DNA from: Streptomyces flavidovirens DSM 40150 | GTDB taxonomy: Bacteria > Actinomycetota > Actinomycetes > Streptomycetales > Streptomycetaceae | NCBI RefSeq assembly: GCF_000429085.1 | Contig: NZ_AUBE01000001.1 | Span: forward strand, 124,001-188,000 | Direction: 5' to 3' | Length of the DNA stretch: 64,000 bases | Shown: positions 24,986-32,750 of the stretch, one piece after another | Layout: every line of letters starts with the position of its first letter | Numbering within the stretch: position 1 is the first letter of the stretch | Program-made: the position numbers and the translations under genes | The notes under the pieces: model-generated | Databases searched by the model: none | What the model was told of the DNA's origin: nothing | The model's input: the letters and a program-made list of their open reading frames with translations, nothing else

Positions 24986-25556
24986 CGTCCACGCGGTTGC
25001 GGGCATCGAGCTTGCTGACCACGGTGGTCAGGTAGTTGCGGACCGTCCCGGCCGAGAGGTACAGCCGGGCGGCGATCTGGCGGGCCTCCTCGCCCTCCGC
25101 CGCCAGTCGCAGCACCTCCAGCTCACGGGAGGTGAGCGTGGTGTGAGCCGGCTCCAGCGCGGCCATCGCCAGTGCGGGGTCCACCACCTGCTCACCCTTG
25201 GCGATGGACCGTATCCCCGCGATGAGCCGGTCGGGCTCGATGTCCTTGAGCAGGAAACCGGAGGCGTGCGCCTCCACCGCGCGGCGCAGATTCCCCGGCC
25301 GGCCAAGACTGGTGAGGATCAGGGTGCGGCACTCCGGGACGGCGGTGTGCAGCGCCGCCGCGGCGCTGATCCCGTCCGTTCCCGGCAGGTCGATGTCCAG
25401 TACGGCCACATCCGGCCGGGTCTCCCGCGCCTTGGCCACGATCTCGGTGCCATTGGCCAACTCCGCCACCACCGCGATGTCGGGCTCCAGCTCGATCAGC
25501 GCGACCAGTGCCCTGCGCAGCATGTGCAAGTCTTCGGCAATCAGAACCCGGATCAC
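24951..25556 (-). CDS. NarL/LuxR-type response regulator
   Basis: 201-aa DNA-binding response regulator. Receiver domain with acidic pocket AEDLHML, phospho-acceptor Asp54 in AVLDIDLPG and Lys in FLLKDIEPD; the LuxR-type helix-turn-helix is at about 138-195 (LTSRELEVLRLAAEG, GTVRNYLTTVVSKLDA). GTG 25556 follows a G-rich RBS (GAGGGGGG). It is the obvious partner of the kinase although the genes are convergent and overlap rather than forming an operon. 135 nt separate it from the phosphopantetheinyl transferase stop upstream. Confidence 0.9.
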   Translation of the reverse strand: MIRVLIAEDLHMLRRALVALIELEPDIAVVAELANGTEIVAKARETRPDVAVLDIDLPGTDGISAAAALHTAVPECRTLILTSLGRPGNLRRAVEAHASGFLLKDIEPDRLIAGIRSIAKGEQVVDPALAMAALEPAHTTLTSRELEVLRLAAEGEEARQIAARLYLSAGTVRNYLTTVVSKLDARNRVDAIRIAREAGWL

Positions 25557-25691
25557 GTGCCCCCCTCAGCGAAGCGCTGCTCGAACGCTCTCTCGTCCGA
25601 TTATGCACATGGTCATCACCGGAACAGATTCCGCCCTTGAGGGACAAAACGGGTGGGCCGGGCCGCCGTGCGGGCGGGGCGGGGCAGCGCC

Positions 25692-26546
25692 TCACCGACC
25701 AGGTCCGCGGCGGTCCAGCAGATCCACGACCTGGCCGAAGAAGCCCTCGTCCAGCATCGTCGCGACCGACGTGTCCGCCTCTCCCCCGAGCCCCGCGTCG
25801 TGGCAGGCGACGCTCATCAGGTAGCTGTCGCCCAGGTCCAGGCCATACGTACCGAAAGCCCATTCGCCGTACGACGCCGGCCGGCCGTCCGGGGTGAGCG
25901 GTCCCCGCCCGTCCGCATCGAAGCCGAACTGGGTGAACCCCATCCGCATACCCTGCCCGAGCGCCTTGGTGTACGCCTCCTTGAGCGTCCACAGCCGCAG
26001 CAGCTCCGCCTCCTGCTCGGGCATCGGCAGTCCGGCGAGCATCGCGCGCTCGGCGACGGTACACATCTGCCGGTGCACCTCCGAGTACCGCAGCCTGCGG
26101 CCCGCCAATTCGGTATCGACACCGATCCGGCCACGCCGGTTGAGCCCCACCACCACCAGGTCGAGGGTGTGGCTGAGGCTGACGTCGAGCTGATCGCAGC
26201 CGCGCAGGTACGGTCGCCCGCCCGGCTTGTACGCCACCTCCAACGTGTCCGGCACGACCTCCAGCGCCGCGCCCGCGGCATGACGCACGAGCAGCCGGGA
26301 CACCGCGAACCGGTGCCGGACCTCCGGCTTGGCCAGCGCGTTGAAGCGCTCCCAGTCCCGGTTGCCCAGCAGCCGGCGCAGCTCGGGCCCGGCGGCCACG
26401 GCGGGCAGCCACCGGTTCCAGTCGGCGTACACCACCGCATGCCCGAAGAACGCGACGGACTCCCGGACCCGGAGCCACGGCCCGGCCGGGCCCTCCATCA
26501 GGATCGGCGCCGCAAGCGTGCTCCCGCCCCGCTCGTACCCGCTCAT
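25692..26546 (-). CDS. Sfp-type 4'-phosphopantetheinyl transferase
   Basis: 284-aa enzyme that transfers phosphopantetheine from CoA to carrier proteins. Signature residues: Mg-binding Asp144 and Glu146 in IGVDTEL, and Trp186, Lys189 and Glu190 in WTLKEAYTKALG; the CoA-phosphate contact VSLSHT precedes them. Probably activates the cluster ACP (Ser41). ATG 26546 overlaps the stop of the acyl-CoA dehydrogenase-like gene as ATGA. It is the last gene of the ferredoxin-P450 operon. Confidence 0.92.
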   Translation of the reverse strand: MSGYERGGSTLAAPILMEGPAGPWLRVRESVAFFGHAVVYADWNRWLPAVAAGPELRRLLGNRDWERFNALAKPEVRHRFAVSRLLVRHAAGAALEVVPDTLEVAYKPGGRPYLRGCDQLDVSLSHTLDLVVVGLNRRGRIGVDTELAGRRLRYSEVHRQMCTVAERAMLAGLPMPEQEAELLRLWTLKEAYTKALGQGMRMGFTQFGFDADGRGPLTPDGRPASYGEWAFGTYGLDLGDSYLMSVACHDAGLGGEADTSVATMLDEGFFGQVVDLLDRRGPGR

Positions 26547-28288
26547 CGCCCCGTCCCGACTCCGCCACTCCCCGCGAGCAGCCCCGCGTGCAGGTCATAG
26601 GCACGCCCCGACCGGTACCGGGCCACCACCTCGCCGAACACCCGGTCGACGCAGTCCGGCGGCAGAGCGGGCAGCTTCAGGCCCAGCCGGCCGCCGAGCC
26701 GGCTGAGGGCCAGCACCAGCCAGGCCGGATCGGCCAGAAACGGGTCCGTACCGTCCTGTCGCGTCCAGAAACCCAGCACGGCGCCCGCGGCGGCCACATG
26801 CGCATACCGGTCGGCCAGCGCACACGCCTCGGGCCGCGCCAGCACCGCCCGGTCACCAGCCGGCATGGCGCCGAACTCCCTTCGCAGCAATTGCAGTTCA
26901 GCGATGAGGCTCTCGGTCAGCCTCACCAGCACCTCCCGGTACGGTCCCGCCTCTCCCGCGTCCCCACCAAGGCGTGGGAGAGCCCCGTTCAGCGAAGCGG
27001 CGAGGAAATCCGTCCCGCCGGCCACCGCCAGCCGGCCCATTTCAAGCGGCGGCATCGACGGTCCGGCGCGGAACAGCGACGGGGGCGGCTCCTCGGCCAC
27101 ACCCCAGGAATCGCGCGCCAGCCCCGGAAGTTGGGGCAGCAGTACCGCCTGACAGGCCGCGGTCCCCAGGTGCCCGAGCCCGGCGGCCGGCAGGTCGCGC
27201 AGCAGCTTGTGCACGTACGACAGTCCGCTCTGCCGGAGGGAGTCCGATGCCCCGAGCACCGTGCCGAGTTCCTCAAGGTCTTCCCGTACGAGATCGGGCA
27301 CCAGGTACTTGACGGCCGCGGCGCCCAGATGCGCGCTGTCCGGCAGTACGTGCAGGGAGCGCAGTACCACTGTGGCCATGGCGTCGCACCACAGGAGGTC
27401 GGCGAAGACGCCGGCCAGCACCTGGCGTTGGCGCTTCCCCGGCCCCTTGGCACCCTCGGCCGTCACCGCGGCCACAGCGGACCGCAACGCCGTGTCCCCG
27501 GCTCCCAGCACCACCGACGAGACCAGCGCGCGGTTGAGCTGGAAGGTGCGCAGCGCGAGCTGTGTGCCGTCTCCGGGACGCCCCACCACGGAGTCCGGGG
27601 GGAGGTGACGGTCCGTGAGTTCCAGCCCGGCGAACCGGCAGCCTCGCATGCCTGTCGTCAGCTGCCGGGGCAACACGCGCAGCCCGGCCGGCGGCCGTTC
27701 CCGCGCGTCGAGGAGCAGCACCGAGTGACTTCGCGGCCCGCGCCCGGGCTCCGTCCTCGCGTAGACGACGTAGCCCGCCGACCGCTCGGCGTTGAGGACC
27801 GCGTCCTTGCGCCCGTTCAGTACGTATCCGTTCTCGGTCCGCCGTGCCACCAGCTCGCCCCGCCACATGGCGTTCCCGTGCGCCAGGCTGTGATGGACGA
27901 TGGACAGCCGTCCGCCACCCAGCAGGGTCCGCGCGGTGCGGCCGCGCTGTTGCTCCGTACCGGCTGCCCATACCGCGGAAGCGGCGAACAGTGACGTGAT
28001 CCCGTATCCGAAGCCCAGGGCCACGTCGCGCCGGAAGACGGGCCTGAGCACTCGCGCGAGCACATCGGCCCGGTCCAGCCGCCCGCCCAGCGCGACGGGC
28101 ACGAACTCGCTGGCGAAATCCGCCGCGTCCAGCGCCCTCTCACCCGCCGCCGGGAGTTCGTTGCGCCGGTCCGCCTCAGCCAACGCGGCCATCCCCAGCG
28201 GGTTCGCACCGTCGCACGGATCCCCGAAGGCCCGCTCCAGCTCCTCGATCCGCCGCCGCACCTGTGGCTCCGTACGCGCCGCTAGCAC
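26543..28288 (-). CDS. Acyl-CoA dehydrogenase-like flavoprotein, 581 aa
   Basis: Acyl-CoA dehydrogenase superfamily member, longer than the usual 380-400 aa because of a C-terminal extension. The middle domain is recognisable from LSIVHHSLAHGNAMWRGELVARRTE, NGRKDAVLNAE and the GMRGCRFAGLELTDRHLP strand. The helical C-domain follows at about 240-400. The catalytic glutamate could not be assigned by eye, so oxidation of an acyl thioester, an N- or C-hydroxylase-type reaction, or a non-catalytic role all remain possible. GTG 28288 overlaps the preceding small gene by 7 nt. Confidence 0.78.
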   Translation of the reverse strand: MLAARTEPQVRRRIEELERAFGDPCDGANPLGMAALAEADRRNELPAAGERALDAADFASEFVPVALGGRLDRADVLARVLRPVFRRDVALGFGYGITSLFAASAVWAAGTEQQRGRTARTLLGGGRLSIVHHSLAHGNAMWRGELVARRTENGYVLNGRKDAVLNAERSAGYVVYARTEPGRGPRSHSVLLLDARERPPAGLRVLPRQLTTGMRGCRFAGLELTDRHLPPDSVVGRPGDGTQLALRTFQLNRALVSSVVLGAGDTALRSAVAAVTAEGAKGPGKRQRQVLAGVFADLLWCDAMATVVLRSLHVLPDSAHLGAAAVKYLVPDLVREDLEELGTVLGASDSLRQSGLSYVHKLLRDLPAAGLGHLGTAACQAVLLPQLPGLARDSWGVAEEPPPSLFRAGPSMPPLEMGRLAVAGGTDFLAASLNGALPRLGGDAGEAGPYREVLVRLTESLIAELQLLRREFGAMPAGDRAVLARPEACALADRYAHVAAAGAVLGFWTRQDGTDPFLADPAWLVLALSRLGGRLGLKLPALPPDCVDRVFGEVVARYRSGRAYDLHAGLLAGSGGVGTGR

Positions 28289-28530
28289 GCATCACCCCTG
28301 CCCGGCGGCCACGCGCACCGGGCCTCCAGCTCTCGCGCCAGCGCCAGCTCCACGCCACTCAGCGGGACATCGGGGCTCAGCCTCTCCGGATGCCCGGGCG
28401 CGGGCCCACCGCCCAGCCCCACGGTCCCGCGGTCCTCCTCCGCCGGACCGACGATGCCGTACCCCGCCATGGCCAGCGCCCCGAAGACCTTGCACGCCTC
28501 CCAGAGGGCCCTGACGAACCGCACCCTCAC
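28282..28530 (-). CDS. Small conserved-type protein, 82 aa (possible DUF6059)
   Basis: GTG 28530 overlaps the P450 stop as GTGA, and the stop overlaps the next gene start, so it is a true operon member. N-terminal amphipathic or membrane-leaning helix (RFVRALWEACKVFGALAMAGYG), then GPAEEDRG and a conserved-looking HPERLSPDVPLSGVELALARELE segment. I recall small Streptomyces proteins of this pattern (DUF6059) beside biosynthetic genes, but the assignment is from memory. Function unknown. Confidence 0.65.
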   Translation of the reverse strand: MRVRFVRALWEACKVFGALAMAGYGIVGPAEEDRGTVGLGGGPAPGHPERLSPDVPLSGVELALARELEARCAWPPGRGDAC

Positions 28531-29732
28531 CACGTCACGGGCAGTTCGCGCACCCCGTACACGGCTTTGTCCGTGCGGTACTCGAGCTCCTCGTACGGCA
28601 CCGCGAGCCGCAGACCGGGCAGCCGGCGCAGCAGCGTCTCGAGAGCGATCTGCATCTCGGCGCGGGCCAGCGGCTGCCCGATGCACTGATGCACCCCGAA
28701 CCCGAACGCCAGGTGCCGGCGCGCGTCGCGGGTGATGTCGAGCCGCTCCGGGTCCTGGAACAGCGCCTCGTCCCGGTTGGCCTCGGACAGCATGCACAGC
28801 ACGCCCTCCCCCGCCCGGATCAGCGTCCCGTCGATCTCCACGTCCTCCAGAGCGGCCCGCGGCAGCCCGAAGTGGACGACGCTCAGATAGCGCATCAGCT
28901 CCTCCACCGCCCCCTTCATCAACGAGGGTTCAGCGCGCAGCCGGGCCATCTGCTCCGGATGCCGCAGCAGCGCCAGCGTGCCAAGAGCGATCATGTTGGC
29001 CGTCGTCTCGTGGCCCGCGACCAGCAGCACCATCCCCATCGCGGCGCACTCGGCCTCGTCGAGCTCACCGCGTGCCACGAGCCGGCCCAGCAGGCTGTCG
29101 TCCGGTTCGCGCCGCTTGCGCTCGGCAAGTCGCGTCAGGTAACCGGTCAGCTCGGCCATGGCCGCCTTGATCTCCTCGGGCGGCGTACTGAGGTCGACGA
29201 GCGCGCTGGTTTGGCTCTCGAAGAACTGGTGATCGGCGTACGGCACTCCGAGCAGGAGACAGATGACCCGCGAGGGCACCTGCAACGCGAAGTCACGCAC
29301 CAGGTCGGCCGGGGAACCGTGCCCGGTCATCCGGTCGAGCACCTCATCGACGATCCGCTGAATCTGCGGCCGTTGCGCCTCGGCCCGCTTGACGATGAAG
29401 TCCCCGGTGAGCATCCGGCGCAGCCTGGAGTGCTCCGGATCGTCCAGCCGCAGGAAACTGGGCGTGGCCTTCGTGAGCAGCTGTTTGCGTCCGGGAGAGA
29501 GAAACGGAAAGCCCGGCACCCTGGCATCGGCGCTGAACCTCTTGTCCAGCAGTACGGTCCGCATCTGCTGATGCCCCGTCACAAGCCAGACCGCCGTCCC
29601 GTCCCACAGACTCATCGGACTGACCGGACTTCTGCGCCGGGCCTCACCATAGGCGGGCGGCGGCGCGAAGGGGCAGGCCCCACGGGCAGCCGGCAGGGTC
29701 ACTGTGCTCTCATCGGTGTGCGTGCCAGTCAT
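28527..29732 (-). CDS. Cytochrome P450
   Basis: 401-aa soluble bacterial P450. All landmarks are present: I-helix AGHETT (239-244) with the O2-activating Thr pair, ExxR at 278-281 (EELMR), and heme-binding FGFGVHQCIGQPLAR with Cys350. Start: ATG 29732 with AAAGGAG nine bases upstream; the upstream open stretch is the ferredoxin gene in another frame. Electrons probably come from the 3Fe-4S ferredoxin encoded 40 nt upstream. Likely hydroxylates or couples the polyketide or the peptide; substrate unknown. Confidence 0.95.
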   Translation of the reverse strand: MTGTHTDESTVTLPAARGACPFAPPPAYGEARRRSPVSPMSLWDGTAVWLVTGHQQMRTVLLDKRFSADARVPGFPFLSPGRKQLLTKATPSFLRLDDPEHSRLRRMLTGDFIVKRAEAQRPQIQRIVDEVLDRMTGHGSPADLVRDFALQVPSRVICLLLGVPYADHQFFESQTSALVDLSTPPEEIKAAMAELTGYLTRLAERKRREPDDSLLGRLVARGELDEAECAAMGMVLLVAGHETTANMIALGTLALLRHPEQMARLRAEPSLMKGAVEELMRYLSVVHFGLPRAALEDVEIDGTLIRAGEGVLCMLSEANRDEALFQDPERLDITRDARRHLAFGFGVHQCIGQPLARAEMQIALETLLRRLPGLRLAVPYEELEYRTDKAVYGVRELPVTW

Positions 29733-29772
29733 GCTGCTGAGCTCCTTTCGGGTACGTACCAGGACATATCGG

Positions 29773-29982
29773 TCAGGCCTTGCCCGCGTCGTCCTCCACC
29801 GAGATGGCATTGGCCGGGCACAGCGCGACAGCCAGCTCCACATCGCCCCGCACCGCGCTGCCCGCCCACCCCTGGCGCAGCAGCACCAGCCCGTCGCTCT
29901 CGCTCTGATCAAAGACGGCCGGAGCACTCATCACGCACTGCCCGGCTCCACAACACCGGTCCCGGTCAACGCCCACCCGCAT
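29773..29982 (-). CDS. 3Fe-4S-type ferredoxin
   Basis: 69-aa ferredoxin. Cluster ligands are Cys10, Cys16 and Cys54 in DRDRCCGAGQC and ALCPANAI, the spacing of Streptomyces P450 ferredoxins (Cys-x5-Cys ... Cys-Pro). ATG 29982 has GCGAGG upstream. First gene of the operon ferredoxin, P450, small protein, acyl-CoA dehydrogenase-like, phosphopantetheinyl transferase, and the last cluster gene before the integrated element, which starts about 200 bp to its right. Confidence 0.9.
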   Translation of the reverse strand: MRVGVDRDRCCGAGQCVMSAPAVFDQSESDGLVLLRQGWAGSAVRGDVELAVALCPANAISVEDDAGKA

Positions 29983-30187
29983 GCCGCACACCTCGCCAAC
30001 TCCGAGAAAACCACCCACCCGGGCAGCCCTCCAAAGCAAACCCACCCCACCTCGCACCCGAATCGAGCCCCACCTGAGAACGAGTCACCCTGATCCGACG
30101 CGGTCGGCGTCGCCTGGAATCCGGAGGGGCTTCTACGGCCAAGCTCGTCGCCGGCTCACGAGCGCCTCTAGCGCTCCGATGCTCGAA

Positions 30188-30279
30188 AAAAGCAAAAGCC
30201 CCAGGTCACGGCGAGTGAGTCCTGGGGCTTCCACAGAGCCGCCTTCGGGATTCGAACCCGAGACCTACGCATTACGAGT
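30188..30279. repeat. Left attachment repeat (displaced 3' end of tRNA-Thr plus terminator)
   Basis: 92 bp matching 46241-46332 with a single difference (C at 30232, T at 46285). It contains the last 42 nt of the tRNA gene, antisense in this orientation, and the AGCCCCAGG/CCTGGGGCT hairpin (30197-30205 / 30221-30229). Identity stops in the anticodon-arm region, a classic crossover site for tyrosine integrases. Confidence 0.93.
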
Positions 30280-30366
30280 TGTCCGATCTTGGTCCGCAGG
30301 TGTCCGTGAACATCCGTCATGTGTCCTCCACCGCAGGTCAACGGCAGATCTGGACACACGCGGACA
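30280..30366. repeat. Short TGTCC repeats next to the left attachment site
   Basis: TGTCC(G/T) at 30280, 30301 and 30322, exactly 21 bp apart, and inverted copies GGACA at 30352 and 30362. CCGCAGGT is also repeated (30294 and 30331). They may be arm-type sites for integrase or excisionase. Confidence 0.5.
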
Positions 30367-30676
30367 ACCGCAGACCCCTGCGGATCAGGCTCCAACCGAG
30401 ACCACAAGTGAGACCGGCCCCCAACCAGCCCGGCACTACCGCGAGCGGAGCGTTGTCGCACTCCCAGCGCGACGACTCTTTCGTCCCGAACGCGATTTCG
30501 GGGACAGTTGACCTTGTGGTGCAAGTGACTGCCCTCGCCCAACACCCCGCGTTCAGTCCGTGGTTGTCCACGATGGTCCGGCGCGAACTGTTGCGTTTGG
30601 CCCCCTCTTTGGCCCCCCGGTGGAAGCTTCGGGGGAGGAGCGTGAGGTGCCTACGTCGCTCGCGTAACGTCGCCTT

Positions 30677-31321
30677 GTGCTGGCACTCTTCGACCTCGAC
30701 AACACCCTGATCGACCGCAGCGCGGGCCTTGAGCACTGGGCTCGTGGCTTCGTGCGCTCGCGCTCTCTGCCCCAGGAGGCGGAGACTGTCATCTGCGATC
30801 GGCTCCGCGACCGGGCACACCCTCAGGACTTCGTGGGCCTGGGAGCGGCCCTCGGTCTCAGCGATGACCCGGGCAACCTCTGGCACGAGTACGTCGATGG
30901 CATCGCGAGGTCGGTGCGTTGCTTCCCCGGAGCTCGGGAAGGGCTCGAAGCGCTCCGTGGCGCGGGGTGGGCCCTCGGCATCGCGACGAACGGCGCGGGT
31001 GACATCCAGCGCGCCAAGCTCGCTGCGGCCGGTCTGGCCCCGCTCTTCGACGGCATCTGCGTCTCGGGTGAGCTAGGGGTGCGGAAGCCGGAGCGCCGTC
31101 TCTTCGAGGCTGCGGCGGCGGAGTGCGGTGCGTCGCTCAGCGCTGGCGGGTGGATGGTCGGCGACAACCCCGAGACGGACATGGGTGGGGCGAGGGCAGC
31201 GGGGCTGCGGACACTCTGGGTGGCCAATGGTCGTGAATGGGCCGATGGCCTCCGAGAGCCCGACGTCATGGTGCCGGGCATCGCGGAGGCCATCGAGGTA
31301 CTGCAAGGCAAAACGGTCTAG
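30677..31321 (+). CDS. HAD-superfamily phosphatase
   Basis: 214-aa haloacid-dehalogenase hydrolase. Motif I LFDLDNTLID (nucleophile and acid Asp), motif II IATNGAG, motif III Lys in GVRKPERRLFE, and motif IV GDNPETDMGGA are all present. The cap between motifs I and II is helical, as in phosphoglycolate phosphatase- or sugar-phosphatase-like members; substrate unknown. GTG 30677 lacks an RBS but TAACGT lies at 30665-30670, so the transcript may be leaderless. Its TAG stop is the same CTAG (31318-31321) that also ends the convergent gene. Cargo of the integrated element. Confidence 0.85.
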   Translation: MLALFDLDNTLIDRSAGLEHWARGFVRSRSLPQEAETVICDRLRDRAHPQDFVGLGAALGLSDDPGNLWHEYVDGIARSVRCFPGAREGLEALRGAGWALGIATNGAGDIQRAKLAAAGLAPLFDGICVSGELGVRKPERRLFEAAAAECGASLSAGGWMVGDNPETDMGGARAAGLRTLWVANGREWADGLREPDVMVPGIAEAIEVLQGKTV

Positions 31322-32169
31322 GTGCGCTCGCCGTGCGGGCCTGTGTGCAGCTCCTCTAGTACGAGCGCGAGATCCGGCGACGTGTCCTTGAGATTTGCCC
31401 ACCGCCCCATCACAGCGGCTGCGGCGTCGGCCAGCTCAGAGGGGAGTCCCGCCTCTTGGAGAGCGTGAGCCGCCTCCCTCATCTCCGGGCCCCAGCGCCA
31501 CGATCGAGCGGCGACCTTCGGGAAGTACGCGGTCTCTGCCAGGTAGCTGGTCGTACGGCCTTCGGCGATGTCGAGTAGTTCTGCCTCCACCCCGTGGTCA
31601 CTGGCGAGGGCGTAGGCGACCGCGGCCAGAGCGCGGCTGGCCTTCTGATAGCTGCTGTACGAGAGCTTGAGCGCGGACGCCTGTCCGATCTCGCCCGGCA
31701 GGAGACGTGCTTGAACAGCGCTTCCGTCGAAGAGTTGGGCCACTGGGCGCAGCGCGTCGGCTGGTCCGGACAGGTAGAGGCGGGCGCTCTTCGAGTCCGA
31801 CGGCGGAGAGCCGATCACCGAGCCGTCGACGGCAGTCGCCCCGGAGCGCTGCACAATGGCGCTTACGTTGGCCATCGTCACGGGGGAGACGGCGTTCCCA
31901 TCGACGTAGATTCCGGTGTACGAGCAAGCCGTGACGCTCCGCGCCACATCTTCGGCGGCGGCCGGCGGGCACAGGCTCAGGATGATGTCGGCCCGATCAA
32001 CCATCTCGCTCAACGCGTGTACCGGCGTGAGGCCGTATCGCTCGGCTCGTTCCTTGCTGCTCGCGCTGCGTCCGGCCGGACACCACAGAACCTCAGCACC
32101 GGAGCGCCGCGCCTGAGCGGCGACGGCGGCTCCCATGCTGCCTGGGTGCAGGATTCCGAGCGTCGTCAC
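31318..32169 (-). CDS. 6-phosphogluconate dehydrogenase-like NAD(P)-binding protein
   Basis: 283-aa protein of the beta-hydroxyacid dehydrogenase/6PGDH-like family. Rossmann start TLGILHPGSMGAAVAAQARRSG with the G-x-x-G turn, then VDGNAVSP and DGSVIGSPP, the substrate-loop positions, and a helical C-domain with LKLSYSSYQKASRAL, where Lys is at the family's catalytic position. GTG 32169 overlaps the upstream kinase stop as GTGA. Third gene of a minus-strand trio with two P-loop kinases. Substrate unknown; imine or aldehyde reduction is also possible in this family. Confidence 0.8.
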   Translation of the reverse strand: MTTLGILHPGSMGAAVAAQARRSGAEVLWCPAGRSASSKERAERYGLTPVHALSEMVDRADIILSLCPPAAAEDVARSVTACSYTGIYVDGNAVSPVTMANVSAIVQRSGATAVDGSVIGSPPSDSKSARLYLSGPADALRPVAQLFDGSAVQARLLPGEIGQASALKLSYSSYQKASRALAAVAYALASDHGVEAELLDIAEGRTTSYLAETAYFPKVAARSWRWGPEMREAAHALQEAGLPSELADAAAAVMGRWANLKDTSPDLALVLEELHTGPHGERT

Positions 32170-32750
32170 CCGACCAGCTCCCGGACGTTCCGGCTTTCGG
32201 ATGAGGCAGAAGCCGCGAGGGCGTCGACGATGGTGTTGGCGGACTCGGTGGGGCTGAGTTGGTCGGTCCGGAGGGTGAGGGTCCATGGCTCGGTTTCGTG
32301 GGCCAACAAATCCTCTCGGGTCTCGTGCCAGACCTTCACCCGAGCCTCTACGTCCTTGTCTCCGCGGCTGATGGAACGTGACTCCGTGACGTCCAAGGGG
32401 CACCACAGGAGCACGCGAATCCAGTGCAGGGGAAAGGCCGCCACCGCCCCAACTCCCGCGACCTGACCCATGTGTAGAACGGGGATGCGGTCTGCGTCGA
32501 CCAAGCTCGCGACGCCCTGCCGGTCGATGGCGTACTCAGCGTCGTAGCGGGCGTTGCGGTAGAGGAGGCCTCCTGTGCGCGACAGCTCTTCGATGTGGTC
32601 GACGGTCGTGAGCCGGTACCCCGTCGTACGCCCGGGACCGGCCTTGAGTCGCTCGAACAGAACGAACTCAGGACGGAGCCGCGTCAGTTCACTGGTGATG
32701 GTGTCCTTGCCGGAGCCGGGCGGCCCGTACAGGATCACGCCGGACGACAT
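32166..32750 (-). CDS. P-loop kinase, guanylate-kinase-like
   Basis: 194-aa nucleotide-binding protein. Walker A YGPPGSGKDT at residues 8-17, then GRTTGYRLTTVDH, which resembles the guanylate-kinase GRTTGYRPTT-type phosphate-binding stretch, and a lid-like region with SRGDKDVEAR. Probably phosphorylates a small molecule or nucleotide. ATG 32750 overlaps the stop of the preceding gene by one base (TGATG). Cargo trio of the integrated element. Confidence 0.75.
   Translation of the reverse strand: MSSGVILYGPPGSGKDTITSELTRLRPEFVLFERLKAGPGRTTGYRLTTVDHIEELSRTGGLLYRNARYDAEYAIDRQGVASLVDADRIPVLHMGQVAGVGAVAAFPLHWIRVLLWCPLDVTESRSISRGDKDVEARVKVWHETREDLLAHETEPWTLTLRTDQLSPTESANTIVDALAASASSESRNVRELVG

Larger units (their letters stand above)
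29983..30676. other. Intergenic region holding the left end of the integrated element
   Basis: About 200 bases of cluster-side DNA, then the 92-bp attachment repeat (30188-30279), a set of short TGTCC repeats (30280-30366) and about 310 bases in which I see no convincing gene. A promoter for the ferredoxin operon must lie just right of 29982 but has no clear consensus. Confidence 0.6.

Noticed and set aside
30166..30176. CTCTAGCGCTC left of the att repeat as another element operator
   Set aside because: It lies outside the element, is only a partial palindrome, and is probably a chance match to the CTAGCG operators.
30238..30279. Half tRNA gene at the left end as a functional tRNA
   Set aside because: Only the 3' 42 nt are present and the sequence diverges inside the anticodon arm. 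It is the displaced att copy.
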